From Elusimicrobium minutum Pei191 (lineage in GTDB: Bacteria > Elusimicrobiota > Elusimicrobia > Elusimicrobiales > Elusimicrobiaceae): a stretch of DNA of 64,000 bases. The notes beneath the pieces were generated by a model, which saw nothing but the letters and a program-made list of their open reading frames with translations, did not search any database and was not told the origin of the DNA. Below are positions 51,079-59,076 of the stretch, one piece after another. The stretch lies in the NCBI RefSeq assembly GCF_000020145.1, contig NC_010644.1, positions 310,001-374,000 of the forward strand. The letters run 5' to 3'. The position numbers and the translations under genes are program-made. Position 1 is the first letter of the stretch. Every line of letters begins with the position of its first letter.

Positions 51079-51864
51079 ATGATAATGAGAGTTAACAGCT
51101 ATTGGTTTGTTTTTTATAAGAATAATTTGCTCCTTAAAAAGGAAGGGGGCAGATATTCCGTTCCTTTATCTCCGCGCGCGCTGTTAACATGCAACGCTAA
51201 GAAAATATATGCCTCAGGCTGTTTAAATAAAACAAACTGCAAAACCTTTGAGGTTAAAAGAAAAATTAATACAGACGGGTTTGAATGGATTGGGTTAAGA
51301 GAATGTTTTTTGCTTTTGCCCGAAAAAACTTTTTGGGCGGCGGGTAAAAGTTTTCAATTTTTAACATGGGCGCGCGACAGCCGCTACTGCCCGGCATGCG
51401 GCGTTAAAACCAAACCATATTCTTATAACGCCAATATGTGCCCGTTTTGCAAAAAGGAAATTTATCCCAACATAGCGTCCGCCGTTATGGTGCTTGTGCA
51501 AAAGGGGGATTCTTTGCTTATGATACGGGGCAAAAATTTTAAAGGCAATCATTACGGGCTTGTGGCGGGATTCTTAGAAGCCGGCGAGAGTTTGGAAGAA
51601 TGCGCCGCCAGGGAAGTTATGGAAGAAACAAACTTAAAAATAAAAAATTTAAAGTATTTTTCCAGCCAGCCATGGCCTTTCCCAAGCGGATTGATGATTG
51701 GTTTTTTTTCTGATTACGCGGGCGGTAAACTTAAGGCAGACCCCGGCGAAGTGGCCGAAGCGGCTTTCTTTACAGTTTCTTCTATGCCTAAACTGCCTTC
51801 TAAAATAAGCCTCGCCCGTAAAATGACAGACGCTTGGATTAAGGAACAAAAAAAGCGGTTTTAG
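51079..51864 (+). CDS. nudC: NADH pyrophosphatase (NudC-type Nudix hydrolase)
   Basis: 261 residues. Seen: zinc ribbon CPACG (about residue 104) with CPFCK, the Nudix box GFLEAGESLEECAAREVMEE, and the NudC-specific SQPWPFPSGLM downstream, which marks NAD(H) or NAD-capped RNA as substrate. The N-terminal domain is shorter than in E. coli. Cytoplasmic. Starts with two near ATG codons (51079 or 51085); which is used cannot be decided. The cardiolipin synthase gene follows by ten bases. Confidence 0.93.
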   Translation: MIMRVNSYWFVFYKNNLLLKKEGGRYSVPLSPRALLTCNAKKIYASGCLNKTNCKTFEVKRKINTDGFEWIGLRECFLLLPEKTFWAAGKSFQFLTWARDSRYCPACGVKTKPYSYNANMCPFCKKEIYPNIASAVMVLVQKGDSLLMIRGKNFKGNHYGLVAGFLEAGESLEECAAREVMEETNLKIKNLKYFSSQPWPFPSGLMIGFFSDYAGGKLKADPGEVAEAAFFTVSSMPKLPSKISLARKMTDAWIKEQKKRF

Positions 51865-51874
51865 CAGGTAAACG

Positions 51875-53341
51875 GTGTATAAAATGGAACTTTTACGAGA
51901 GATTTTACACTTTATTTTTTATTCTTATACAATGGCTGTTGTCTTTCATATAGGCCTTGCGGTATGTGTAACGGTGCATGTTTTGCTTTATAAAACCAAT
52001 GTGTATTCCTCAATAGGCTGGATAGGCCTTGCCTGGTTTTCACCTGTGTTTGGCGGCATAATTTATATAATTTTCGGCATAAACCGTATTCGCATGAAAG
52101 CGGCCGAACTTAAAGAAAATAACGGCAAGGCTTCTTTTAAAATGGTTTCAGAAAAAGAGTTGAAAGAATATTTAAAAACTATTCCGGATTATATTGTTCC
52201 TCTGGCCAGGCTCGGCCTTCATGTTCACCCGGTAAGAGAAGTCAGCGGCAATAACATTGAGCTGCTTATTAACGGCGACCAAGCTTACCCCGAAATGGCC
52301 GGGGCGATATCAAAGGCCAAAAAAGATGTTTTGCTTTCAAGTTATATTTTTGATTATGATAACGCGGGCAAAATTTTTGTGGACGCGATAAAAAAAGCCT
52401 GTTCAAACGGCGCCAAAATTTATATTTTAATTGACGCTGTCGGCAACTCTAAATACAATTCAAAGCTTGGCAGAATATTTAAAAAATTAAAAAATGTTAA
52501 TTTTGTAAAATTTCTGCCGCCAAATATACCTATCTCTCTTCCTTTTATTAATTTAAGAACCCACCGCAAAATACTTATTGTAGACGGGAATACCGCTTTT
52601 TTTGGAGGCATGAATATACGCGGCAAGTGTATGCTTAAAGATAATCCTAAAAATCCCACGCGCGATATAACTTTTAAAGTATCTGGCCCGGTAATTGACC
52701 AAATAAGGGAAATTTTTGTTGAGGACTGGTATTTTTCGGCTAAGCAAAATATAAGGCCTTCTTATTATGACGAAAAAGCAAACCCCTCATTTGCTGCGTA
52801 TGCCCGAGTTATACCGGACGGCCCCGAGAGTGAGGAAGAAAAAATAATGACCGTCTGTTTAGCCGGCCTTAATTACGCTAATAAAAAAATTAACATTATC
52901 ACGCCTTATTTTCTGCCTACTGAAATTATTTTAAAAGCTATTGAAATGGCCGCAATGCGCGGCGTTGAAGTTAATATTATTTTGCCCCGTAGTTCAAACC
53001 ACAAAATAATAGAGTGGGGCGGTGAGGCTAACTACGCCAGACTTCTTAAACATAATGTAAATATTTATCTTACGGGCGCGCCTTTTGACCATAGCAAAGC
53101 CATGACGGTTGACGGTGTGTGGAGTTTTATAGGTTCTTCTAATTGGGATGAACGCAGTTTTAAACTTAACTTTGAGGCCAATATGGAAGTTGTTTGTTAC
53201 AAACTGGCAAAGCAGATAGATGATTACCTTAAAGACCGTATAAACAATGCTGAAAAGATTAAATTTACAGATTATGACAAAATGCCTTTGCTTAGGAAGC
53301 TAAGAAACAATGCCTGCCGCTTAGCCACTCCTTATTTTTAA
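51875..53341 (+). CDS. cls: Cardiolipin synthase (phospholipase D family)
   Basis: Joins two phosphatidylglycerols to cardiolipin at the inner membrane. Seen: two N-terminal membrane segments (AVVFHIGLAVCVTVHVLL; SIGWIGLAWFSPVFGGIIYI), then two HKD motifs, HRKILIVDGNTAFFGG (His about 230) and HSKAMTVDGVWSFIGSSNWD (about 405). GTG at 51875 is chosen because AGCAGG lies at the right distance; ATG at 51884 is the alternative. 488 residues is normal. Stop overlaps the convergent glycosyltransferase stop in TTAA. Confidence 0.94.
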   Translation: MYKMELLREILHFIFYSYTMAVVFHIGLAVCVTVHVLLYKTNVYSSIGWIGLAWFSPVFGGIIYIIFGINRIRMKAAELKENNGKASFKMVSEKELKEYLKTIPDYIVPLARLGLHVHPVREVSGNNIELLINGDQAYPEMAGAISKAKKDVLLSSYIFDYDNAGKIFVDAIKKACSNGAKIYILIDAVGNSKYNSKLGRIFKKLKNVNFVKFLPPNIPISLPFINLRTHRKILIVDGNTAFFGGMNIRGKCMLKDNPKNPTRDITFKVSGPVIDQIREIFVEDWYFSAKQNIRPSYYDEKANPSFAAYARVIPDGPESEEEKIMTVCLAGLNYANKKINIITPYFLPTEIILKAIEMAAMRGVEVNIILPRSSNHKIIEWGGEANYARLLKHNVNIYLTGAPFDHSKAMTVDGVWSFIGSSNWDERSFKLNFEANMEVVCYKLAKQIDDYLKDRINNAEKIKFTDYDKMPLLRKLRNNACRLATPYF

Positions 53342-54300
53342 ATTTGTTCATACGCGAGGGTAAAGTCCTGCGTTTTAAAATTATTAACGCTGTTTTTATC
53401 TGTAATAACAATTTTACTTTGCGTATTATAAGGGGCGTTGTAAGCGGAATATGCGTTATAAAAACCTATAGTTTTTATTTTGTATCCCGATGCTATGTGT
53501 ATTATCGCAGTATCGGGCGTAATTACTAAAGACGAGCGTTTGATAAGTTCAAAAAGCTCAAATACGTTTGCAGTTTTAAATAAAAAGCTGTTTTTAATTT
53601 GCGCCCATGTTTTAACACGTTCAATTTGCGCGGGCATACCGGGAATTACAATTTGGGCGTTGGGATTTTTTGTAATAATTTGTTTTGTTATTTTGTCAAA
53701 AGTTTCTTGGTTAAAACTTCTTGCTTCTATAGAGCCGAAAAGGTTTAATAAAATATATTCGGATATACCTTTTTCTTCCAACAGGGAATTTATTTTTTGT
53801 TCCGTTTCCGGTTCAACGGGCAAATCGTAAGAAGAATCTATATCATGCTTTATTAACAGTTTAGCTATTTCTTTTTCCAGCTCTTGAGCGTGAAAAGGTT
53901 TTTTAAAAAAATCCCCGGAAAGGCAGCTTGCGTTAATTTCCCGTCCCCGTCCTGCCAGCAGTTTAAATAGACGCCAGTTAAGAAAATCCTTTGCGGAAGA
54001 ATCTATAATAAGATCAAAATTTTTAATTCGTAACCTAAGCCCCAGTAAAATAAGTCCTATCCAGCGTTGGTTTGGGCGGATAACACGTCTTGCGGGTATT
54101 TTGTATATAACATCTATATATTTGTTGTTTTGCAGATAAGCGGTAGCGGAGCCGTAACACGCGACGGAAATTTTCAACTCAGGGTTCGCTTTTTTATATT
54201 CACGGTAACAGCAGGAAGATAAGATAGCGTCGCCCAAAGAGCCTTCGCCTCTTAATATCAATATGTTTTTTAAATTTTTTATGTCGGAAATATTTTTCAT
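53338..54300 (-). CDS. Glycosyltransferase family 9 (heptosyltransferase-like)
   Basis: 320 residues of the ADP-heptose:LPS heptosyltransferase family. Seen: ILILRGEGSLGDAILSSCCY at the N-terminal Rossmann start and SLVITPDTAIIHIASGYKIK in the donor-binding half, with IVIPGMPAQIER between. Likely adds a core-lipopolysaccharide sugar in the cytoplasm; donor not decidable. No other LPS genes adjoin it. Confidence 0.88.
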   Translation of the reverse strand: MKNISDIKNLKNILILRGEGSLGDAILSSCCYREYKKANPELKISVACYGSATAYLQNNKYIDVIYKIPARRVIRPNQRWIGLILLGLRLRIKNFDLIIDSSAKDFLNWRLFKLLAGRGREINASCLSGDFFKKPFHAQELEKEIAKLLIKHDIDSSYDLPVEPETEQKINSLLEEKGISEYILLNLFGSIEARSFNQETFDKITKQIITKNPNAQIVIPGMPAQIERVKTWAQIKNSFLFKTANVFELFELIKRSSLVITPDTAIIHIASGYKIKTIGFYNAYSAYNAPYNTQSKIVITDKNSVNNFKTQDFTLAYEQI

Positions 54301-54466
54301 TTATTTATGGGGTGCAATAATTTACAGAAGTAAAAAACTAAAACCCTACTCTTTGTTTATTAAATATAATTTATTTTATATTTTTTATTATGGATTGTGT
54401 AAAGTTGAAACTCCTTGAATTTGTATTTTTATTAATATATGTTTAATAGTAACGGGGGTAAAAAAT

Positions 54467-55336
54467 ATGAATATGCGTGAAATAAAACAAATAGTTCAGG
54501 GCACTGCCACAAAAGACGGCGCCGGCGTAAAATTAACAAGGGTTTTAAGCAGACCTAATGTAAAAGATTTTGATCCTTTTTTAATGCTTGACGCTTTTGA
54601 TTCCCATGATAAGGCGGATTTTATAAAGGGTTTTCCGTGGCATCCGCACAGGGGTATAGAAACGGTTACCTTTATAGTTGAGGGAGATGTGGAACACGGT
54701 GATTCAATGGGAAACAAAGGCGCGATTAACGACGGCTGCTGCCAATGGATGACTGCTGGCAGCGGTATTATCCACCAGGAAATGCCTAAGGGAGACAGAA
54801 TGCTCGGCCTGCAGCTTTGGGTAAATTTACCTAAAAAAAATAAAATGACGCGGCCCGCCTACCGTGATATAAGAAGTGATATGATTCCCGTTGTTAAAGA
54901 AGAAGGCGCTCTTATAAAAGTAATGTCAGGCAAATATAATGGCGTAAAAGGACCTGTTGAAGGGGATTATGTTAAAGTTTTATACCTTGACGTTACTTTA
55001 AACCCCGGCGCCGTTTGGGAAATAGAAACGGATAAAGAACTTAATATGTTTGCCTATATTTTTAAAGGGGAGGCTGAGTTCGGCGGGGAAAAAAACTATA
55101 AAAACTATATCAGCGCCAAAAACGCAGTTTTATTTACCGAAGGGAAAAACCTTGCTGTCAAAGCGGGAAAAGACGGCGCGCATTTTGTGTTAATCGGCGG
55201 CAAGCCTTTAAAAGAACCGGTTGAATGGGGCGGGCCTATTGTTATGAACACCCGCGAGGAACTTCATACCGCGTTTGCCGAACTTGAAAACAATACGTTT
55301 ATTAAGGACAATCACCCTAAAGAAGTTAAGTTTTAA
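54467..55336 (+). CDS. Pirin-family protein
   Basis: 289 residues, bicupin. Seen: LTRVLSRPNVKDFDPFLMLD, the metal ligands in PWHPHRGIETVT, and MTAGSGIIHQEMP, which give the His/His/His/Glu set of pirin. Some bacterial pirins act as quercetinases or regulators; here only the fold is certain. A terminator follows, shared with the convergent pilin gene. Confidence 0.94.
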   Translation: MNMREIKQIVQGTATKDGAGVKLTRVLSRPNVKDFDPFLMLDAFDSHDKADFIKGFPWHPHRGIETVTFIVEGDVEHGDSMGNKGAINDGCCQWMTAGSGIIHQEMPKGDRMLGLQLWVNLPKKNKMTRPAYRDIRSDMIPVVKEEGALIKVMSGKYNGVKGPVEGDYVKVLYLDVTLNPGAVWEIETDKELNMFAYIFKGEAEFGGEKNYKNYISAKNAVLFTEGKNLAVKAGKDGAHFVLIGGKPLKEPVEWGGPIVMNTREELHTAFAELENNTFIKDNHPKEVKF

Positions 55337-55339
55337 TAT

Positions 55340-55370
55340 AAGAAGCCCCGTCGTACGGCGGGGCTTCTTT
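55340..55370. terminator. Terminator between pirin and pilin B
   Basis: AAGAAGCCCCG pairs with CGGGGCTTCTT around a short inner TCG/CGG loop, with a T-run. Confidence 0.88.
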
Positions 55371-55374
55371 AAAA

Positions 55375-55872
55375 CTATTTTATTTGGTAACAGTTTCTTC
55401 CCCATAAAGTCGTTGTTTTGGAAGAGTCTGCCACTGTTTTACAAACATCTTCCCCGCCGGTGGGATAAAAACAGCAATATTGTTTAGTGGGGTCTTCTAA
55501 ACTAAGGGCTATTAAAGGTGTACGCCCCCAGTTGGGGTGTCTTCTTACGGATGCTACCCACGATTTATTTTTATCTAAGAATACATCATAATATTTCATT
55601 ATGGCGTAATGCCCAGCTCCGTGATATTCCTCAGCCAGTTTAAACTGCGTTGCTGGAACGGTAATATCCAGCTCGTCCCAGCTTAAAGCGTAATCACCTG
55701 TTTGTAATTTATATATTTGTTGGGAGTTTAGAGCTGCTCTTGAAAGAATAAGCGCTTCGGTTATTCTGCTTCTTTCAACTGTTTTATTATATTGGGGCAA
55801 TGCTATGGCGGCAAGTATTCCTATAATTAAAACAACTACCAAAAGTTCAATTAATGTAAACCCTTTTTTCAT
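55375..55872 (-). CDS. Type IV pilin-like protein B
   Basis: 165 residues. N-terminus MKKG then [20 protein letters not shown] and [12 protein letters not shown], as in the other two pilins, but with different synonymous codons. C-terminal half with a cysteine set ([21 protein letters not shown]). Aligned pilins A and C differ after residue 35. AAAGGATCGTTTT precedes the ATG. Not next to pilus-assembly genes. Confidence 0.93.
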   Translation of the reverse strand: MKKGFTLIELLVVVLIIGILAAIALPQYNKTVERSRITEALILSRAALNSQQIYKLQTGDYALSWDELDITVPATQFKLAEEYHGAGHYAIMKYYDVFLDKNKSWVASVRRHPNWGRTPLIALSLEDPTKQYCCFYPTGGEDVCKTVADSSKTTTLWGRNCYQIK

Positions 55873-55975
55873 AAAACGATCCTTTTACCTATTTATACAA
55901 ATTTTATTTAGGGGTATTATAGCATTAATAAGAATTCTATAGGGGCTGGAATTATTCTGTTTAGCAAAATGAATT

Positions 55976-56899
55976 TTATATATTAAACTTTTTGTCGATT
56001 ATATAGTTTGGTCTTTGTTTTGTTTCCTTATATATTCTGCCTATATACTCGCCCAAAATTCCAACAGATATCATTTGCAGGGCGCCAAAAAAAAGTATTA
56101 ATACCGCTAAAGAAGCGTAACCCGGCGTATCTTTGCCCAAAATTAAAGTTTTTGTAATTATAAAAAAAGCGTAAAAGGCTGAAAATATGGCTATGATAGC
56201 GCCCAAATAAGTCCATATCCTAAGCGGTAAAGTGGATGCGCTGAAAATGCCGTCCAATGCCAAATTCCATAATTTTTTATATGGTAGCCCAGTGTTGCCG
56301 GCATTGCGCTTAGGTCTGTCAAATTCTATGGAATCGGTTTTAAATCCCACCCAGCCAAACAGGCCTTTCATAAACAAATTACGTTCACGGCAGTTTTTTA
56401 GGGCCTCAATTACGCTTCTATCCAAAAGCCTGTAATCCCCGGCGTTGTATGGAATAGGGTAATCACTTATCAAATTATAAATTTTATAGAAAAACGAGGA
56501 AAGAGTGTTTTTTAAAAAACTGTCTTTACGGATTTTTCTTACCCCGTAAACCATTTGGTTTCCTTCTTCCCATTTTTTTATAAACTCAGGTATTATTTCA
56601 GGCGGGTCCTGGAGGTCGGCGTCTATAGGTATGGCCGCCTTTCCCTGGGCATAGTCAAAACCGCATAAAAGCGAGGCTTCTTTACCGAAACTTTTTGAAA
56701 GCGATATTATTTTAATTTGAGGAATTGTTTTTGCTTTTTCTTGCAAAATATTAAGAGTGCTGTCTTCACTGCCGCCTTCTATAAACAAATACTCATAGGT
56801 TTTTTTGGCCGCGGGCATAATTGCTTCAAGTTTTTCCAAAAGAAGCCCAACATTTTTCTCTTCATTCATTACCGGTATTATTAAGGAAATGTCAGTCAT
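55976..56899 (-). CDS. Family 2 glycosyltransferase, polyprenyl-phosphate type (DPM1/GtrB-like)
   Basis: 307 residues from the ATG at 56899, chosen because AGGA precedes it and the domain begins at once; the upstream codon would overlap the HlyIII gene. Seen: SLIIPVMNEEKNVGLLLEKL, EGGSEDSTLNIL, PIDADLQDPPEIIPEFI with the catalytic acidic run, and two C-terminal membrane segments (WTYLGAIIAIFSAFYAFFII; LILFFGALQMISVGILGEYI). Family: makes polyprenyl-phosphate sugars for GT-C enzymes such as the one at 57557. Confidence 0.93.
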   Translation of the reverse strand: MTDISLIIPVMNEEKNVGLLLEKLEAIMPAAKKTYEYLFIEGGSEDSTLNILQEKAKTIPQIKIISLSKSFGKEASLLCGFDYAQGKAAIPIDADLQDPPEIIPEFIKKWEEGNQMVYGVRKIRKDSFLKNTLSSFFYKIYNLISDYPIPYNAGDYRLLDRSVIEALKNCRERNLFMKGLFGWVGFKTDSIEFDRPKRNAGNTGLPYKKLWNLALDGIFSASTLPLRIWTYLGAIIAIFSAFYAFFIITKTLILGKDTPGYASLAVLILFFGALQMISVGILGEYIGRIYKETKQRPNYIIDKKFNI

Positions 56900-56907
56900 T
56901 TTCAATC

Positions 56908-57567
56908 CTATATTAAAACGCAGCCGAACAATACGGCAAAAAAATGTACCATTGTCCCCGCCAGCACGAACAAATGCCATATGCCGTGGTAAAAGGCTTT
57001 GTCTTTCCTTATGTAGAAATAAACGCCGCCCGAATACAGAAGGCCGCCTATAACAATAAAGATCATACCTAAAGACGGTACATTTTGTATAAACGGTTTT
57101 ATCGCGAAAATAGCAATCCAGCCCATACCCAAATATATAGCCAGGGAAAGTATTTTAAATCTGCCCGTAAAAAATAGTTTCATTATTGTGCCGCCCAAAG
57201 CAAGTGCCCACACAATGCCAAACATAACCCAGCCGAAAACGCCGCGCAGGTTAATTAATAAAAAAGGAGTGTAAGTGCCGGCTATTAAAATATAAATTGA
57301 AATGTGGTCAAAAATTTTAAGCCTGCGTTTGGCCACGGGACTTATTGCCGCGTGGTAAAGGGTTGACGCCACGTAAAGGGTTATCATTGAAGCTGAAAAA
57401 ATAGAAACTGAAACTATTTTCCAAGGGTCACCGGTAAGTGCGGCGATGGTTATAAGAACACCTGCCCCGAAACTTACAAAAATTGTTCCTATCCAATGCG
57501 TTAAAGCGTGCATAAGTTCTTCGCCTTTTGTATAGGCGTTATGTGAAATTATATTATTACTGTTCAT
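56908..57567 (-). CDS. Hemolysin III/PAQR-family membrane protein
   Basis: 219 residues with seven predicted membrane segments. Seen: KGEELMHALTHWIGTIF, STLYHAA and GIWHLFVLAGTMVHFFAV, whose Ser/His/His pattern gives the metal site of PAQR proteins. Starts within the end of the GT39-like gene (11-base overlap) and lies eight bases before the GT2 gene, so the three are co-translated; why it sits there is unclear. Confidence 0.92.
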   Translation of the reverse strand: MNSNNIISHNAYTKGEELMHALTHWIGTIFVSFGAGVLITIAALTGDPWKIVSVSIFSASMITLYVASTLYHAAISPVAKRRLKIFDHISIYILIAGTYTPFLLINLRGVFGWVMFGIVWALALGGTIMKLFFTGRFKILSLAIYLGMGWIAIFAIKPFIQNVPSLGMIFIVIGGLLYSGGVYFYIRKDKAFYHGIWHLFVLAGTMVHFFAVLFGCVLI

Positions 57568-58969
57568 TTGTATTTATCCTTATAAAACAATCCTGTTTTA
57601 TACATTTTACTTTTGTAAAGGGCGGCAGTCCGCCGAAATTGTTAATGGGTATCCAAACCAAAGCGTTTTTATCATGTTTTTTTAAATAAGAAAGACCTTC
57701 GGGTTCGTTTATATTTATAACCTTGGCGCCTGGTACCTTAATATAGTAGCCAAAAACTAACGCTTCCGATTTTTTAGGGTAAAAATTTCTTGAATAAAAA
57801 TAGAAGTTTTTCGACCCGTTTGAGTTTTGCGTTAAATACTCGGCCGCTGTTTTGCCGCCGGTGTTTACTTTATAGTCAAAAATATTTTGAAGCGATATAC
57901 AAAGCATGCTTACCAGGATAATAGCATTAACAAACATAAAATACCTGTTTTGTTTTTGCGCGCGGCACATAACAAAAGAAAACAACAAAAATAAGCATGG
58001 TAAAAGAGCGGTAAAAAAGCGGCCCATAAAAAACGTAAGTTTAGGTTGTAATAGAAGGCAAAAAAACAGTGTCAAAACTACCGCCGTGAAGGAAAAAGTA
58101 ACGCTTGTTTCTTTTAACTCCTCAGATGTTTTTTTTGCTTTTAAAAGGACATATATGCCGCTTATTGCTAAAAATACGGCGGGTAGAGTACCCGCGAAAA
58201 CGTTTATAAAAACGTCATTAAGCAGTTCAGCTAAAACAAGTTCGCTTGTGCCCCACCAGCCGCCGTTGGCGGCTTCAATCTGCGCAAAATAATGCCAAAT
58301 GAGCCATGGTAAAAACAGCGCTAAAAATAAACCGTAAGCGGCGCAAAAATGCCAGAAATATTTTTTATATTTTAAAGCCGTGCCCGCAAGGATAATAAAG
58401 TAAACTCCCGCTACTATGCTGCCAAAATAATGCGTAGCGCTTAAGGCGGCGGTTAAAATAAAATAAAGCGCAAATTCTTTAAAATTTATTTCATTGACAT
58501 CTTTAATTTTTTGCGCTAAATTAACGCAAAAAAAGGTTAAAAATAAAGACAGCATCAGCATAAAACTGTATGAACGTACTTCAAAGCTGTGCTTTATAAC
58601 CAGGGGGGAAATACAAATAAGCGTAAAGAAAATAATTTTTTGCGTTTTTGGCAAATATTTGGGAAATAAAAACCACGCGCTTAATATTGAAACTAAGCTA
58701 AAAATACCGCTTGGAATAATTGAAGTAGTTTTTGTCATCGCGGGGAAAACATGGTTCCACAAATACAAAGTTAAATTATAAAGCGGCGGGTGCACGTCAG
58801 GTATCAAAAAATATTTCAATATATAAAAAACGCCGAAATCCGGCGAAGCGGTTACAACGGTAAACGTTTCATCATAGGTTAGAGGGGCGGGAATATAGGT
58901 TATTCTTAACAAAATGCCTGTGGCGGCGCATATAGCGCAAATAAGGAAAAAAACCCTGTTTTTAAGCAT
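57557..58969 (-). CDS. GT39/ArnT-like membrane glycosyltransferase
   Basis: 470 residues of GT-C type with about eleven membrane segments. Seen: PLTYDETFTV with the catalytic acidic pair in the first extracytoplasmic loop and IPDVHPPLYNLTLYLW, the motif typical of dolichyl-phosphate-mannose mannosyltransferase/ArnT relatives. It uses a polyprenyl-phosphate sugar as donor (family knowledge), which the GT2 protein in the same operon could supply. Acceptor (lipid A, glycan or protein) unknown. Confidence 0.88.
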   Translation of the reverse strand: MLKNRVFFLICAICAATGILLRITYIPAPLTYDETFTVVTASPDFGVFYILKYFLIPDVHPPLYNLTLYLWNHVFPAMTKTTSIIPSGIFSLVSILSAWFLFPKYLPKTQKIIFFTLICISPLVIKHSFEVRSYSFMLMLSLFLTFFCVNLAQKIKDVNEINFKEFALYFILTAALSATHYFGSIVAGVYFIILAGTALKYKKYFWHFCAAYGLFLALFLPWLIWHYFAQIEAANGGWWGTSELVLAELLNDVFINVFAGTLPAVFLAISGIYVLLKAKKTSEELKETSVTFSFTAVVLTLFFCLLLQPKLTFFMGRFFTALLPCLFLLFSFVMCRAQKQNRYFMFVNAIILVSMLCISLQNIFDYKVNTGGKTAAEYLTQNSNGSKNFYFYSRNFYPKKSEALVFGYYIKVPGAKVININEPEGLSYLKKHDKNALVWIPINNFGGLPPFTKVKCIKQDCFIRINTNEQ

Positions 58970-59076
58970 ATAAAATATTATACAAATTTGAAATTTTGTA
59001 TTTATGCGTTTATTTAATATAATGGTACTGTAAAGTATTATCTCACTTGAGAAGCAATCAAAACAGGAGCTGCAAA

